Origin: Strongylocentrotus droebachiensis
Lineage: Eukaryota; Echinodermata; Echinoidea; Camarodonta; Strongylocentrotidae
DNA: 64,000 bases
Direction of reading: 5' to 3'
NCBI GenBank assembly: GCA_035222895.1
Contig: JAVYIG010000890.1
Location: 62,001-126,000, forward strand
In this document: piece by piece, positions 49,801 to 57,579 of the stretch
Layout of the letters: the number at the start of each line of letters is the position of its first letter
How positions within the stretch are numbered: position 1 is the first letter of the stretch
The notes under the pieces: model-generated
What the model was told of the DNA's origin: nothing
The model's input: the letters and a program-made list of their open reading frames with translations, nothing else
The model's database searches: none
Position numbers and translations under genes: made by a program

Positions 49801-52800
49801 TGGAAGCATATATGATCCTACAATATTCAGTGATCATTGTCCCGGTCGAAATCGACTCTTAAGTTATGAAATTGTAAATAATAAACACTTTATGTTGAAT
49901 AGCTCCCTCTCAAGGTCAAGATATTAATGAAGCTATAAAACGATGTTTATTGACTAAAATCAACCGATTAGCTATTCCCGTTCGGAAATTATATACCACG
50001 ACTACATACATGTACTCTGAGATTTTCATGGTGGCAGCTAACATTGTACGGCCGTAGGAGCTATTTGAAATTTATCAAAATTTACCGGGAGCACCGGTAA
50101 ATCTTTATATTCAATTTTTCTCGAAAGCAGAAGTGTTTTAGGGGCTAAACTTTCTGGTGTTTTTAATACATCCAAAGGGGCATCAAAATATATCAAAATT
50201 GTAAAGAATCGCTATCCACCCATTTTTCAAAATTTCCCAAAACTTTATAATACCTTTAAAGGGAAAGTCCACCCCAGGATTTTTTTTAGCTGACGATATA
50301 GACCTAATAATACCATGAAGAATGATACAAGTCTCATTAAAATCCATGATCACATAACGAAGATGTATCGACTTTTTTATCGAAAATCAGCCGCCCCCCA
50401 AATGCAAATGCGTTACATGGGCAAAAAACGATCGCCAAAAAATAACCGATAGTATCGAAATTGTGACGTATGTTGCGAGCTGCCTTCTTATTTCGCAGAC
50501 ATTCACTTTCGCTCGCGGTACACTGTTATCGCACTGACACGACGAATCATGAATGAAAGTGAAAGCGAAAGTGAATGTCTGCGAAATAAGAAGGCAGCTC
50601 GCAACATACGTCACAATTGTTTCATGCCCATGTAACGCATTTGCATTTGGGGGGCGGCTGATTTTCGATAAAAAAGTCGATATATCTTCGTTATGTGATC
50701 ATGGATTTTAATGAGACTTGTATCATTCTTCATGGTATTATTAGGTCTATATCGTCAGCTAAAGAAAATCCTGGGGTGGACTATCCCTTTAAGGATATTC
50801 TTTAATCTCTTGAATGTATCTGTTTCTCTAGGTATTGGGCAAATGAGAGCAATCATTATCACGGAACCCTTTGGAGCTGTTATAGAGATTGTTAAGGTTA
50901 TTCTTTAATCTCTTGAATGTACATGTATCTGTTTCTCTAGGTATTGGGCTGATGAGAGCAATAATTATTAACACACTACTCTTTGGAGCTGTTATAGAGA
51001 TGTTAAGCTTATTTCTCAATCTCTTGAATGTATCTGTTTCTCTAGGTATCGGGCTGATGAGAGCAATAATTATTAACACACTACTCTTTGGAGCTGTTAT
51101 AGAGATGTTAAGCTTATTTCTCAATCTCTTGAATGTATCTGTTTCTCTAGGTATTGGGCTGATGAGAGCAATAATTATTAACACACTACTCTTTGGAGCT
51201 GTTATAGAGATGTTAAGCTTATTTCTCAATCTCTTGAATGTATCTGTTTCTCTAGGTATTGGGCTGATGAGAGCAATCTTTAATACAGTACCTCTTGGAG
51301 CTGGTATTGAGATCTTTGGGACGTCCCGTACAACGGAAGCGTCTACTCTGGCCATGTTCAGCTATGGAGCAGGTTACCTTGTAGGATCGGTCATCCCAGG
51401 TAACAAATAATCCAGTTTGGCCATTAAAAAAAAAAAAAAATGTTTAGCTTCCTCACTTGCTTCCTTTTTGGGGGCCACCTCCTATTTTTTAATATTTAAA
51501 AAAAAAAAAATTTATCAACACTTTTTTCCTACAATGAATAAACCATGAAAAACATACCGCTAAGATGATCTTTTTCTGATTTAGAGAAAAAAATGCTGGT
51601 GGCCATCTTGAAAAATAGCCCGACCGTAAGGGAAATGTATCAAACGGCCATGTTGGAAGGAAAAAAAAGGGCCTCCATCCTATTTTTCAAACAAGCAGAA
51701 CGCTAAACATGTTTTTTTTAAATGGCCTTATTTCAACAGCAACATTAGAAGAAATTTATTCATATTTTTTTTTATATAGCAAAAATAAAGTTGTCTATAT
51801 CAATTATTTTTTAGCTCAGTGTCATTTATAGTTCTAGTGGTTGTAAAATAAGTGACTGACATTTTTGTGTTTTACAGGAACATACCATCTATGCATCTCA
51901 AGCATGCATTAAAACTGAAACTTATGGGAACTTAACCTTTAAAAGTTGTGGTTTATGTTTGAGTGTACGACTCTAGCTTCTGTGACAATTGCTCTGCATA
52001 AATTTCCTACACTGCCAAATCCTTATCTTCAACCCTGGGCCAATCGGCATACCTAATTCTCTCTCTAAAGTTAACTTATAACCCAATTGCAATCCTAACC
52101 CTCACATTTTCCCTTTGATGAAGCAATTCGCAGAGCAATAAGCCAGTTCGTAAATAGCTTCGGAACGTATGACCCCCAAATATCCACAGATCTTTTACAC
52201 TATGGATACTTGTGCATTTTAGATTAATCACTGTCGAAGTGATGGAGGTGCTCCTTGAAAACCTTTTGTTTGCCCTCTTGAGAAGAATACTTCCACCTGT
52301 GTATCAGATAAATGTACTGTCGGTACATAAATGAACACTAATAACATAACTTTCATGAGCACGATACGAGTATTCGTCTCAATGGTTTTACAATTTGGGA
52401 ACGAATGACATTTATCTGCACATGAGCAAATCCTAATTACGAACTCGCTTATTGTCGCAGGAGCAAATGTTGGGTCAAATTTTGAGGAACATTCATCAAC
52501 ATGGCCTCATTAGCCTGTTTGAATTTCAATTTGGCAGTGTGGTTTAATAATATGACTCTATAAAGGGATTATTTATTGCTTGCTTTTCATTTATAATTCT
52601 GACCATCCTCTTTTTGAACTGTTGATTAGAGGGCAAGTACAGATGACATGAAGCAATAAATTGCTGCAACATGCTTCCTTTAGCAGTAATAACCTTTGGC
52701 ACAGCATAACAAATCTCATTCCTCCTCCCACCCCTCTCTCTCCCCCCCCCCCCCCCCCAAAAAAAAAAAAAAAAAAAAAAAAGAAAAAAAACTTTTCTGT

Positions 52801-53754
52801 AGGGAAGAGGAATTGATGCCATTCCATATACGGAGCAACAGAAACAACAATCAATGCATTTAGAGTTTGGACAATTCAGAGATAGTGATACCACAATCTT
52901 TATCCCATCAGTCTAGTCTCATAAACTATTGGGAGAAGTACATAACATTCCTGTGGCAGTTCCAGGTATAATTGTAGATAACTTTGTTTCATTATATAAT
53001 ATTTGCTCCGATGCCATAATCTCTGCAGTTTGGGGGGTAAATTTGAAGGGAAAAGGGACCTGAAAAATTGCTTGTTTGCATTTGTGTGGGTATGTGTACT
53101 AAATCAATTGTAAGTGGGGATAAACAAGTTTAACCTAATATTGGTCGGCAAGTAAAACAACAAAGACTCATGTGAACAGGATATATGTAACATGTGCATT
53201 CTGCTATTTCAAATTGTAAATTTGATGGATTTAAAAAAAAAAAAAAAATTAGCAGATGTTTCTGCATTTATTGATAAATCAAATATAAAACATTCAAATA
53301 ACAATAATAGTATATAATATAATTGATTTACATAAAGAGTGACAACTTAAATACTCACACATAAAAATGCATAATTGAAGCTTGAAAGTATGGAGGTAAG
53401 TAAAAAATAATCAAGATAAATGCAGAGGCCAACTATCATAAGCAAGAATGCTTGAGTAGATAGTAGCTGGGATTTGATAGTCTCTTCTTTTCCTTTGTCC
53501 TTGATTCAGGTGGTATCTATGATCTGACTGGTTCCTACACACTCTCCCTCGTATGCATGGCAACCGTCTTCATCCTGTCTGCCGTCATGTTCCTTGTCAT
53601 CCCTTGGCGCAAACGAATTCACGCCTACCTCATCAAGACGTGTTTCTTCCTCCAAGGCTCTGAGAAGAAGGTGAAACAGGGTGTCTACGAGAAGTGCAGT
53701 GAGGGTTGTCGGTACTCTGGCTCTGTCGCAAACATCAATATAGATTACTTATAG
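37628..53754 (+). CDS. SLC16-like major-facilitator transporter, six coding exons
   Basis: Gene-level entry: join of 37628-37814, 42842-43138, 43487-44007, 45446-45671, 51256-51399 and 53510-53754 (1620 bp, 539 aa plus stop). All introns are GT-AG and all phases agree. The protein has about twelve hydrophobic segments: the first at 24-50, two to six from 63 to 202, a hydrophilic cytoplasmic-type loop at about 203-310, and seven to twelve after it, with a short tail. This is the monocarboxylate-transporter layout. Family-like sequence includes WGW at the start of segment 1, and YFPKR with a following G-rich helix (TGCQVG) before segment 5. The acidic and glycine residues usually before WGW are replaced by R-D-R, and the second signature has one extra residue, so it is a divergent member and its substrate (monocarboxylate, creatine, aromatic amino acid or other) cannot be called. 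It lies head to head with the Rho gene and tail to tail with INTS8. Confidence 0.9.
37853..38354. mobile_element. TTAA-flanked miniature element, family A
   Basis: A 502-bp non-coding unit, AGGTAATACAAAGTTTTGGG to CCAAAACTTTGTAATACCT, with TTAA at 37849-37852 and 38355-38358. A diverged inverted copy is at 49748-50255. Target site and short inverted ends suggest mobilisation by a piggyBac-type transposase supplied elsewhere. Confidence 0.8.
38359..39940 (-). repeat. 3' LTR of the retrotransposon
   Basis: 1582 bp, minus-strand orientation TGTAGCGCCC...CATTTCA. I noticed only about four base differences and one 6-bp insertion relative to the other LTR. It contains four copies of CAGCTGCGGTGAGTCGGGCA (about 38999-39225) and a cluster of AAAGCGGGAG/GACTCGACC repeats (about 39369-39533). 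Confidence 0.9.
39941..40300 (-). mobile_element. Internal region of the LTR element: primer site and purine tract only
   Basis: 360 bp with PBS at 40272-40284 and polypurine tract at 39941-39954. No open frame of note lies between them. Confidence 0.85.
40301..41888 (-). repeat. 5' LTR of the retrotransposon
   Basis: 1588 bp. It matches the 3' LTR, with a 6-bp insertion that turns AAGTACTAGG into AAGTACATGTACTAGG near 41360. The same internal tandem repeats are present. A 179-residue frame within it is also open in the other LTR (177 residues) but is composed of translated tandem repeats and has no known domain. Confidence 0.9.
42184..42690. repeat. Short tandem duplication interrupted by a transposon
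   Basis: A segment of about 80 bp (containing GACAAGGATTA, GAGTCGAGAATGGTACAA and TCGTCTTCTTTCTC) is present at 42184-42262 and again, split, at 42268-42289 plus 42625-42681. The split is caused by the GGCC element. Confidence 0.85.
42290..42624. mobile_element. GGCC-ended miniature element with proven TTA target duplication
   Basis: A 335-bp unit, GGCCATGTAAAATGTTGATC to GATCAACATGAAATCAATTTTACATGGCC. The neighbouring uninterrupted copy of the target reads GGATTAAG; the occupied copy reads GGATTA-element-TTAAG. A 3-bp TTA duplication is characteristic of PIF/Harbinger elements. Inside it are poly-T/poly-A stretches and CAAGATGGCCGCC. Non-coding. Confidence 0.85.
42842..43138 (+). CDS. SLC16-like transporter, coding exon 2
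   Basis: Residues 63-161 plus one base: segments 2-4 (GWIGSLAWAISTLTSP onward, a typical MCT helix 2) and the YFPKR loop motif. Acceptor TTTCTGAAG, donor GTGAGG, both phase 1. Confidence 0.93.
43139..43486 (+). other. Intron 2 of the SLC16-like gene (348 bp)
   Basis: Short AT-rich intron, GTGAGG to TTTCCAATAG, with no repeat or gene seen inside. Confidence 0.8.
43487..44007 (+). CDS. SLC16-like transporter, coding exon 3
   Basis: Residues 162-335: segments 5-6, the ~108-residue hydrophilic central loop (about 203-310, rich in D, E, K, S and Q, the least conserved part of MCTs), and segment 7. Acceptor CCAATAG, donor GTAAGT. Confidence 0.95.
44008..45445 (+). other. Intron 3 of the SLC16-like gene (1.4 kb)
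   Basis: Non-coding; its only recognised content is the mariner-type miniature element near its 3' end (45233-45396). Confidence 0.75.
45233..45396. mobile_element. Mariner-type miniature inverted-repeat element
   Basis: Ends CAGTCAAACCTG and CAGGTTTCACTG are inverted and lie between TA dinucleotides (45231-45232 and 45397-45398), as expected for Tc1/mariner-type non-autonomous elements. Internal TCTATAAAGACCAC and TGGTCTTTATA sequences are also complementary. A second copy in the opposite region of the window begins at 63873. Confidence 0.65.
45446..45671 (+). CDS. SLC16-like transporter, coding exon 4
   Basis: Residues 336-410 plus one base: the end of the segment 7-8 region, segment 8 (about 346-368) and segment 9 (about 376-395), ending GMIFCKDFTSMIGIAIG. 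Acceptor TATTTGTAG, donor GTAAGTGC. Confidence 0.93.
45753..46129. mobile_element. TTAA-flanked miniature element, family C
   Basis: A 377-bp unit (AGGCAACATTTAACAATG ... CCAAGTTACT) with TTAA at 45749-45752 and 46130-46133. It is similar over its length to the units at 61213-61589 and 61594-61981 (shared GATCATGAAGTGCCTCAAAA and TTTGAGTGACC). It begins 78 bp after the donor of exon 4. Non-coding. Confidence 0.75.
46380..47145 (-). pseudogene. 3' part of a non-LTR retrotransposon (end of reverse-transcriptase ORF)
   Basis: On the minus strand a frame from about 47145 to 46883 reads FDYCSAIW, then LRKLQNRSLRVVLQ and RDKHVLCILYKI. This is the typical C-terminal stretch of reverse-transcriptase ORFs of LINE elements in the CR1/Jockey-like group (consensus-like FDYCS-W...KLQNRALR...RR..K). 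The frame then meets a stop. The following AT-rich DNA down to about 46380 may be the element's 3' UTR. Immobile fragment; family assignment is by pattern only. Confidence 0.7.
47469..47683. repeat. Palindromic element with ~90-bp arms
   Basis: The left arm, 47469-47559, is nearly the reverse complement of the right arm, 47592-47683 (shared AATAGCAGTGAAGGGATG and ACAAAATATACAGTTCC), with a ~32-bp loop. It lies between the two reverse-transcriptase fragments and overlaps the end of the upstream one. Confidence 0.75.
47640..47930 (-). pseudogene. Reverse-transcriptase fragment of a non-LTR retrotransposon
   Basis: The minus-strand frame contains IPVLESGKK, NNYRTIPILPAISKIVEKLV and QSGFRLKHSTMTSL, matching the first reverse-transcriptase blocks of LINE ORF2 (typical NYRPISLLP...SKI.EK...QSGFR..HST). 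The catalytic F/Y-x-D-D block is absent. It is on the same strand as, and upstream of, the 46883-47145 fragment, so both probably come from one deleted element. Confidence 0.8.
48972..49070. repeat. One-ended GGCC repeat fragment
   Basis: GGCCAAATAACATCAATAAC followed by CCCGCCTCCTTTTTGGCCAC resembles the left ends of the GGCC elements at 42290 and 51419. No matching right end was found, so it looks truncated. Confidence 0.45.
49540..49620 (+). repeat. Retroelement-like 3' tail with GCGC hairpin and (ATT)n
   Basis: CTTGCGCTTAGAAACATTG and TTAAGCGCATTATAAATG are followed by TATTATTATT. This form (a GCGCTTA stem followed by an ATT-rich tail) is common at the 3' ends of SINE/LINE copies in marine invertebrates. 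The rest of the element could not be delimited. Confidence 0.4.
49748..50255. mobile_element. TTAA-flanked miniature element, family A (inverted copy)
   Basis: A 508-bp unit with ends AGGTAATACAAAGTTTTGG and CCAAAACTTTATAATACCT, and TTAA at 49744-49747 and 50256-50259. It is the reverse complement of the copy in intron 1 (37853-38354), with many substitutions. Its right TTAA is also the left TTAA of the next element. Confidence 0.8.
50260..50788. mobile_element. TTAA-flanked long palindromic element, family B
   Basis: A 529-bp unit starting AGGGAAAGTCCACCCCAGG and ending CTGGGGTGGACTATCCCT, with TTAA outside (50256-50259 and 50789-50792). The two halves are nearly complementary over most of their length (about 230 bp each side), around a centre near 50530. 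One arm carries about 35 extra bases near 50425-50460. Non-coding foldback-type element, abutting the splice-site array. Confidence 0.85.
50793..51300 (+). repeat. Tandem array of exon-5 3' splice sites (five copies, mostly 105-bp period)
   Basis: Each unit has a pyrimidine tract ending GTATCTGTTTCTCTAG, then exon-like GTATTGGGCTGATGAGAGCA and about 40 further coding-like bases. Exon-like starts are 50832, 50941, 51046, 51151 and 51256; spacings are 109, 105, 105 and 105. The last is taken as the real exon 5 because only it continues into conserved transporter sequence. Units 2-4 are nearly identical, differing by a 6-bp ACATGT insertion and a few bases. Unit 1 is divergent. Confidence 0.92.
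51256..51399 (+). CDS. SLC16-like transporter, coding exon 5
   Basis: Completes residue 411 and encodes 412-458 plus one base: GLMRAIFNTVPLGAG, IEIFG, then segment 11-like YGAGYLVGSVIPG. Acceptor TTTCTCTAG, donor GTAACA. Three upstream acceptors of identical sequence are in frame with this exon. Confidence 0.9.
51419..51727. mobile_element. GGCC-ended miniature inverted-repeat element
   Basis: A 309-bp unit. The left end GGCCATTAAAAA...ATGTTTAGC is mirrored by GCTAAACATG...TTTAAATGGCC; flanking triplets are TTT and TTA. It resembles the element at 42290-42624 in its ends and in internal GGCCATCTTGAAAAATAGCC-like sequence. Probably Harbinger-type, non-coding. Confidence 0.65.
52742..52782. 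repeat. C17-A24 homopolymer junction
   Basis: Seventeen C bases run directly into 24 A bases, then G and eight A. Length polymorphism or sequencing error is likely here. Phe/Gly-rich open frames on the minus strand are artefacts of it. Confidence 0.95.
53510..53754 (+). CDS. SLC16-like transporter, coding exon 6 with stop
   Basis: Encodes the final residues (459-539): the last membrane segment (YTLSLVCMATVFILSAVMFL, then VIPWRKR) and a short cytoplasmic tail with several Cys and Lys residues, ending NINIDYL. Acceptor TTGATTCAG, stop TAG at 53752-53754. Confidence 0.93.
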
Positions 53755-56480
53755 ATCATACAGGCACTCTACTCTATAACAGATCCATTGGTACGTCATC
53801 AAGACATTCCTTTAATGCCATGGCAATCACATAAAGCAGGCATCAATAAAGATTATTTGTAGATAACACAATCACCCAGCGTAAAACACTATGTACCAAT
53901 ATATTCAAGGTTATGATGCAAATTCAAATAGTCCAACGAATTTGGGTCAGGAATATAGAAACAAACCCCAAGGGAAAAATTTTGCTGTAAAAAAGTGAAA
54001 TTATTGCTAAATCGCATTGGTCGCATATGGTTATACTATTATTTAATTATTTGTCTGCTTGAAGAAAATGAAGTTACCCCATCAAAGAAAATATTACGTG
54101 CAGTGAGAACTTTCTTCAAAGTGACATTTGGTAGTTGATTGTAGTCGCTATAAAAAAAAGACACCCCAGAAGAAACGCATGCGGCATTTCATAAGTTTAC
54201 CTTTTATAGTCCAAAACAAACACACACACAATCGAAGGTGATCTTTTTTTTCCCCGATAACAATTGCTACCATTCTTTCTTAAAATTGCCCATTCTATTT
54301 AGACCTTTCAAATCTTTTTATGATACTTTGAACAATTTTCACATTTCAGTGAAAAGAATCTAAGTAGTAACTTATTACTTATAACTATAGCCGAATATGA
54401 TTGCCTTTATCTGTTCATGATTACTGTGTCCCAGAAGTGCCTATTTTATGGGCTTCCTTACTTTTGTTGTTATTTAAACTCTGACAAGGTTTTGAACGGA
54501 CAGAGTAGTCTCATTGTAAGACAAACTGAGTCGATGCATCACTGGAATCAATATTTAATCAGTGACCTATTCTGTTCACGGATGATCAAATTTAAAAGTC
54601 GATCAGAAATCTAATTGCATCTTTTTTATACAAGCATACTTTGCGATTAAAGTATAAATTTATATGATGTCTTTCTATTGATAGGCAAATTATAATATTT
54701 GCAAGATGAAAAATATTCAACAAAATATTTGCTTTCCTGCCACATTATTTCCTTGAAACTTTGTAAACTACTTCTGCATGATAAGCTTGGCTCTGATGTA
54801 ATCAACAATGAAATCATTGCAGGATTTCCTACAAAAACGGAAACATGATAGAAATCATCCTCCGTGAGACAAAAGGAAAGTACAACCCCTTCTCCTGGCT
54901 CTCGTACGGATAAGATGTCATCTGCAGATAAAGCAGAACTATAGACAGGAATGGAAGAATGTGCTACAAAAGCTGCATTTACACTCCAAGTAAAAAAAAA
55001 AATCATCCATTTTTCTCACATTCCGGCACCCTGTCAAAAGAGGTGTTACTTCAATGACTTACAGGGTATTTGTAAAGGGATATTTATAGGCTGAATCAGT
55101 TTCTGCATTCCAGGAAAAGAAAGAAAATAAACAGGTTTTTTTGTGAATTTTTTATTAAATTTTCCTTTTAGCCATGCATTTTGGTTATTGAATTTTATAC
55201 ATTTTGTCTGGAATCAATTAGGGTGACTGACAAATGATACTTTTGTATATTTTCGTTGATATGTAAATTATTGAGGTCATATTATATGTATTTCTGTGTG
55301 ATTTTATGATTTAATCAGAGTATTCTAAAAAGACTCTTCTACAGTTTGATCAAATTCAAAACAAGTCGAATTATTCATCTCTCAATGAAATTATGGTATT
55401 TGACTATAAAGTCATGTCACTCTTCTTTTTTTCTTTGTTAACATTTCATTTACAAAATCATTTATTATCATATTCATAGAAATGATCAAACTTTTAAAGA
55501 TATTTTTGATAGATATTCCTGTAACTTTATCAATGTCTATTATAGCCTGTAAAGTGTAGTTGTATGCATGGCATGAAAGTGTTTATAGTCTTAATACTTA
55601 TGGCTGCATGTTGGTAGTTCGTCCACACATTTCACGTAATATTTAAAGTTTCTCTATTTATTTTGACTCCGAGCAGGGCTCAGGGTCATGGTATCTTTAA
55701 GCTGCTATGATCTAGCTGTGTATGAATTATCTTGTGTATAATGCCTTTCTTGTGCAAGATTATATATTTAGGGTATTTAAAAGTGCATGTAGTATTTTCC
55801 CCTCTTTTTTAGAGAATTACCATTTATCAACTGAAATATGTTGCCTTTTATAACACTTGCTCTACCTTGCAAACAATTAGTATGTACATTTTTTAGGGTG
55901 AAAGGTTGAATTTTTTTTTTTACAAACTTTTTGAGGTCACAAATTCTTGTTATGGATAAGTTCTTGCTTTCTGAATTGTTTACTCTTATTTAACAGCAAT
56001 ATATTATCCGTAGTTGAATTTCTTTCAGTAGTCATTATGAATATATTGAATCAGACCCACAAGATTTAGAAAAGACAATCATTTTGTAGTCAATAATAAT
56101 TTTTAAAGAACACTTTATTAGCCATTATAGAGCAGTACTCCATTGGTGTTATACAATTTATTTTTGAGAAATTTTGTTTACCTGGAGCATCTTATTTTGG
56201 TTTTGAATTTGTGGGTAGATTATGTTTACTTCATAATTGATGATGATATCACTTATTGGGGATAAAAATGTAGTTTTATTGAGAATCTAATTGGTTTAGA
56301 TTTATATGCCAGGTTAAAATTTGAAATTCTTTTTTATATTTCCAAATTATATGGTCTGACATCAAAAAGTCACTACCTCATTCCTAAGAATTTGCTTGAA
56401 AGAGATCTGCTATTATCCAACATGTAGTATATATACTGTTTGTTTAGTAAGAGTTCATAATAAATCTTCCTATTTTCTTG
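53755..56480 (+). other. Probable 3' UTR of the SLC16-like gene
   Basis: Long AT-rich non-coding stretch after the stop. Candidate AATAAA signals lie at 53845-53850, about 55126 and 56459-56464; the last would give a 2.7-kb UTR. A degraded echo of the last coding bases and stop is seen at 53838-53866. No transposon recognised. Confidence 0.5.
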
Positions 56481-57002
56481 AACATCACTGTGTGCAACTG
56501 TCGTATTCATGTTTGGATTCATTTAGTTCATGAGCTATATTGTGCTTCCATTTCCAAAGTATTTGTATTAATATTGAAATACCTTGCTTTTCAACTGATA
56601 GAAATCACAAAGATAGCATTAAGAAATATATCCACATTCATTTTCGTTTCAAGATTCCTTTATTTACAAAACATTTACCGGTACATACAAATACTGTGAA
56701 GTGTACATTCCAAGAAAACGCACATTACAAATATTTGCATCACATACTGATACCCAACAGCATGTGTACATTACAAGAAAATATTCCTTTGTGTTTTACA
56801 TGGACAACATGATACAGTTCCTATGGATCGAAATTCATAAAGACTTCAAATAGCATGGAAGTTTGTGGTAAAACTAGATCTACCGGTACATCTTATGGTA
56901 ACCCACATTGTATGCAAATTTCTAAGTCAAGAACTCAACTCGGAACATGCCGAATACAGAGCTCTGTCAATGATAGCAGTGAATGTGCTTCTTATGAACC
57001 TG

Positions 57003-57302
57003 GGGGGGGGGTGTTTCACAAAGATCCTAGGTGAAACTTAACTCTAAGTTGGACTTAAAAATTATGGAGAACCATATGTAGCCTTTAAAAAAAAAAATAT
57101 TCAAAAGCGAAAATTTCAAGTATTTTAGACTTTTTATTAATTCCACTTCAAGAACATGAAATCTCCTCAATTATAGAAAATATGAATAATTTGTTTCAAG
57201 ATTTTATGCCTTTTAAAATAACTTATACAAAATATTTTCATAGATGCGAACGGCTTTCCAATAATGTTAAGTCCAACTTAAGATCTTTGTGAAACACCCC
57301 CC
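57003..57302. mobile_element. Miniature inverted-repeat element with GGGGGTGTTTCACAAAGATC ends
   Basis: The left end GGGGGTGTTTCACAAAGATC (after a G run, 57002-57030) and AACTCTAAGTTGGACTTAA are mirrored at about 57266-57302 (TTAAGTCCAACTTAAGATCT, then TTTGTGAAACACCCCCC). The flanks CTG on both sides could be a target duplication. Non-coding, in the region between the convergent genes. Confidence 0.7.
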
Positions 57303-57429
57303 TGGCATCTTAAAGGAGAAGTCTAAGCAGGCATGAAGTTGGCTTTGATGAAAGCAGACAAACCGACAAAAAGGTATTTGTGAAACTGAGGAAATTCAGT
57401 TACCAATCAAGCATAAAATAAAACTGCTC

Positions 57430-57575
57430 TGTTTCATAAAACTTGTTATAAAAAAAAAAGTTCCAATAACTGTCATAATCTACTGAAATCGTGGCATATC
57501 GTTGGCTGGAAGCAAATCTGACATAGAATTTTAGCATTTGTTATTGACAACAAGTTTTATGACCCAGGGCCCTGG
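57430..57575. repeat. TTTCATAAAACTTGTTAT-type inverted-repeat element
   Basis: TGTTTCATAAAACTTGTTAT at about 57431 and AACAAGTTTTATGACCCAGG at about 57549 form the ends. It is related to the copy at 17880-18037 (shared CAGTTACTGGAA/TTCCAATAACTG-type interior, here in the opposite sense). Confidence 0.65.
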
Positions 57576-57579
57576 TATT

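Larger units (their letters stand above)
45672..51255 (+). other. Intron 4 of the SLC16-like gene (5.6 kb), transposon-dense
   Basis: Contains in order: a TTAA element (45753-46129), remains of a non-LTR retrotransposon on the minus strand (46380-47930) with a palindromic element in it, a one-ended GGCC repeat (48972), a retroelement-like 3' tail (49540-49620), two back-to-back TTAA elements (49748-50788), and the splice-site array (50793-51255). Confidence 0.8.
51400..53509 (+). other. Intron 5 of the SLC16-like gene (2.1 kb)
   Basis: Contains a GGCC-ended miniature element starting 20 bp after the donor, a C17-A24 homopolymer junction (52742-52782) and otherwise unassigned AT-rich DNA. No coding sequence recognised. 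Confidence 0.75.

Noticed and set aside
52544..52894. Minus-strand frames with poly-Phe and poly-Gly
   Set aside because: Produced by the C17-A24 homopolymer junction in an intron.
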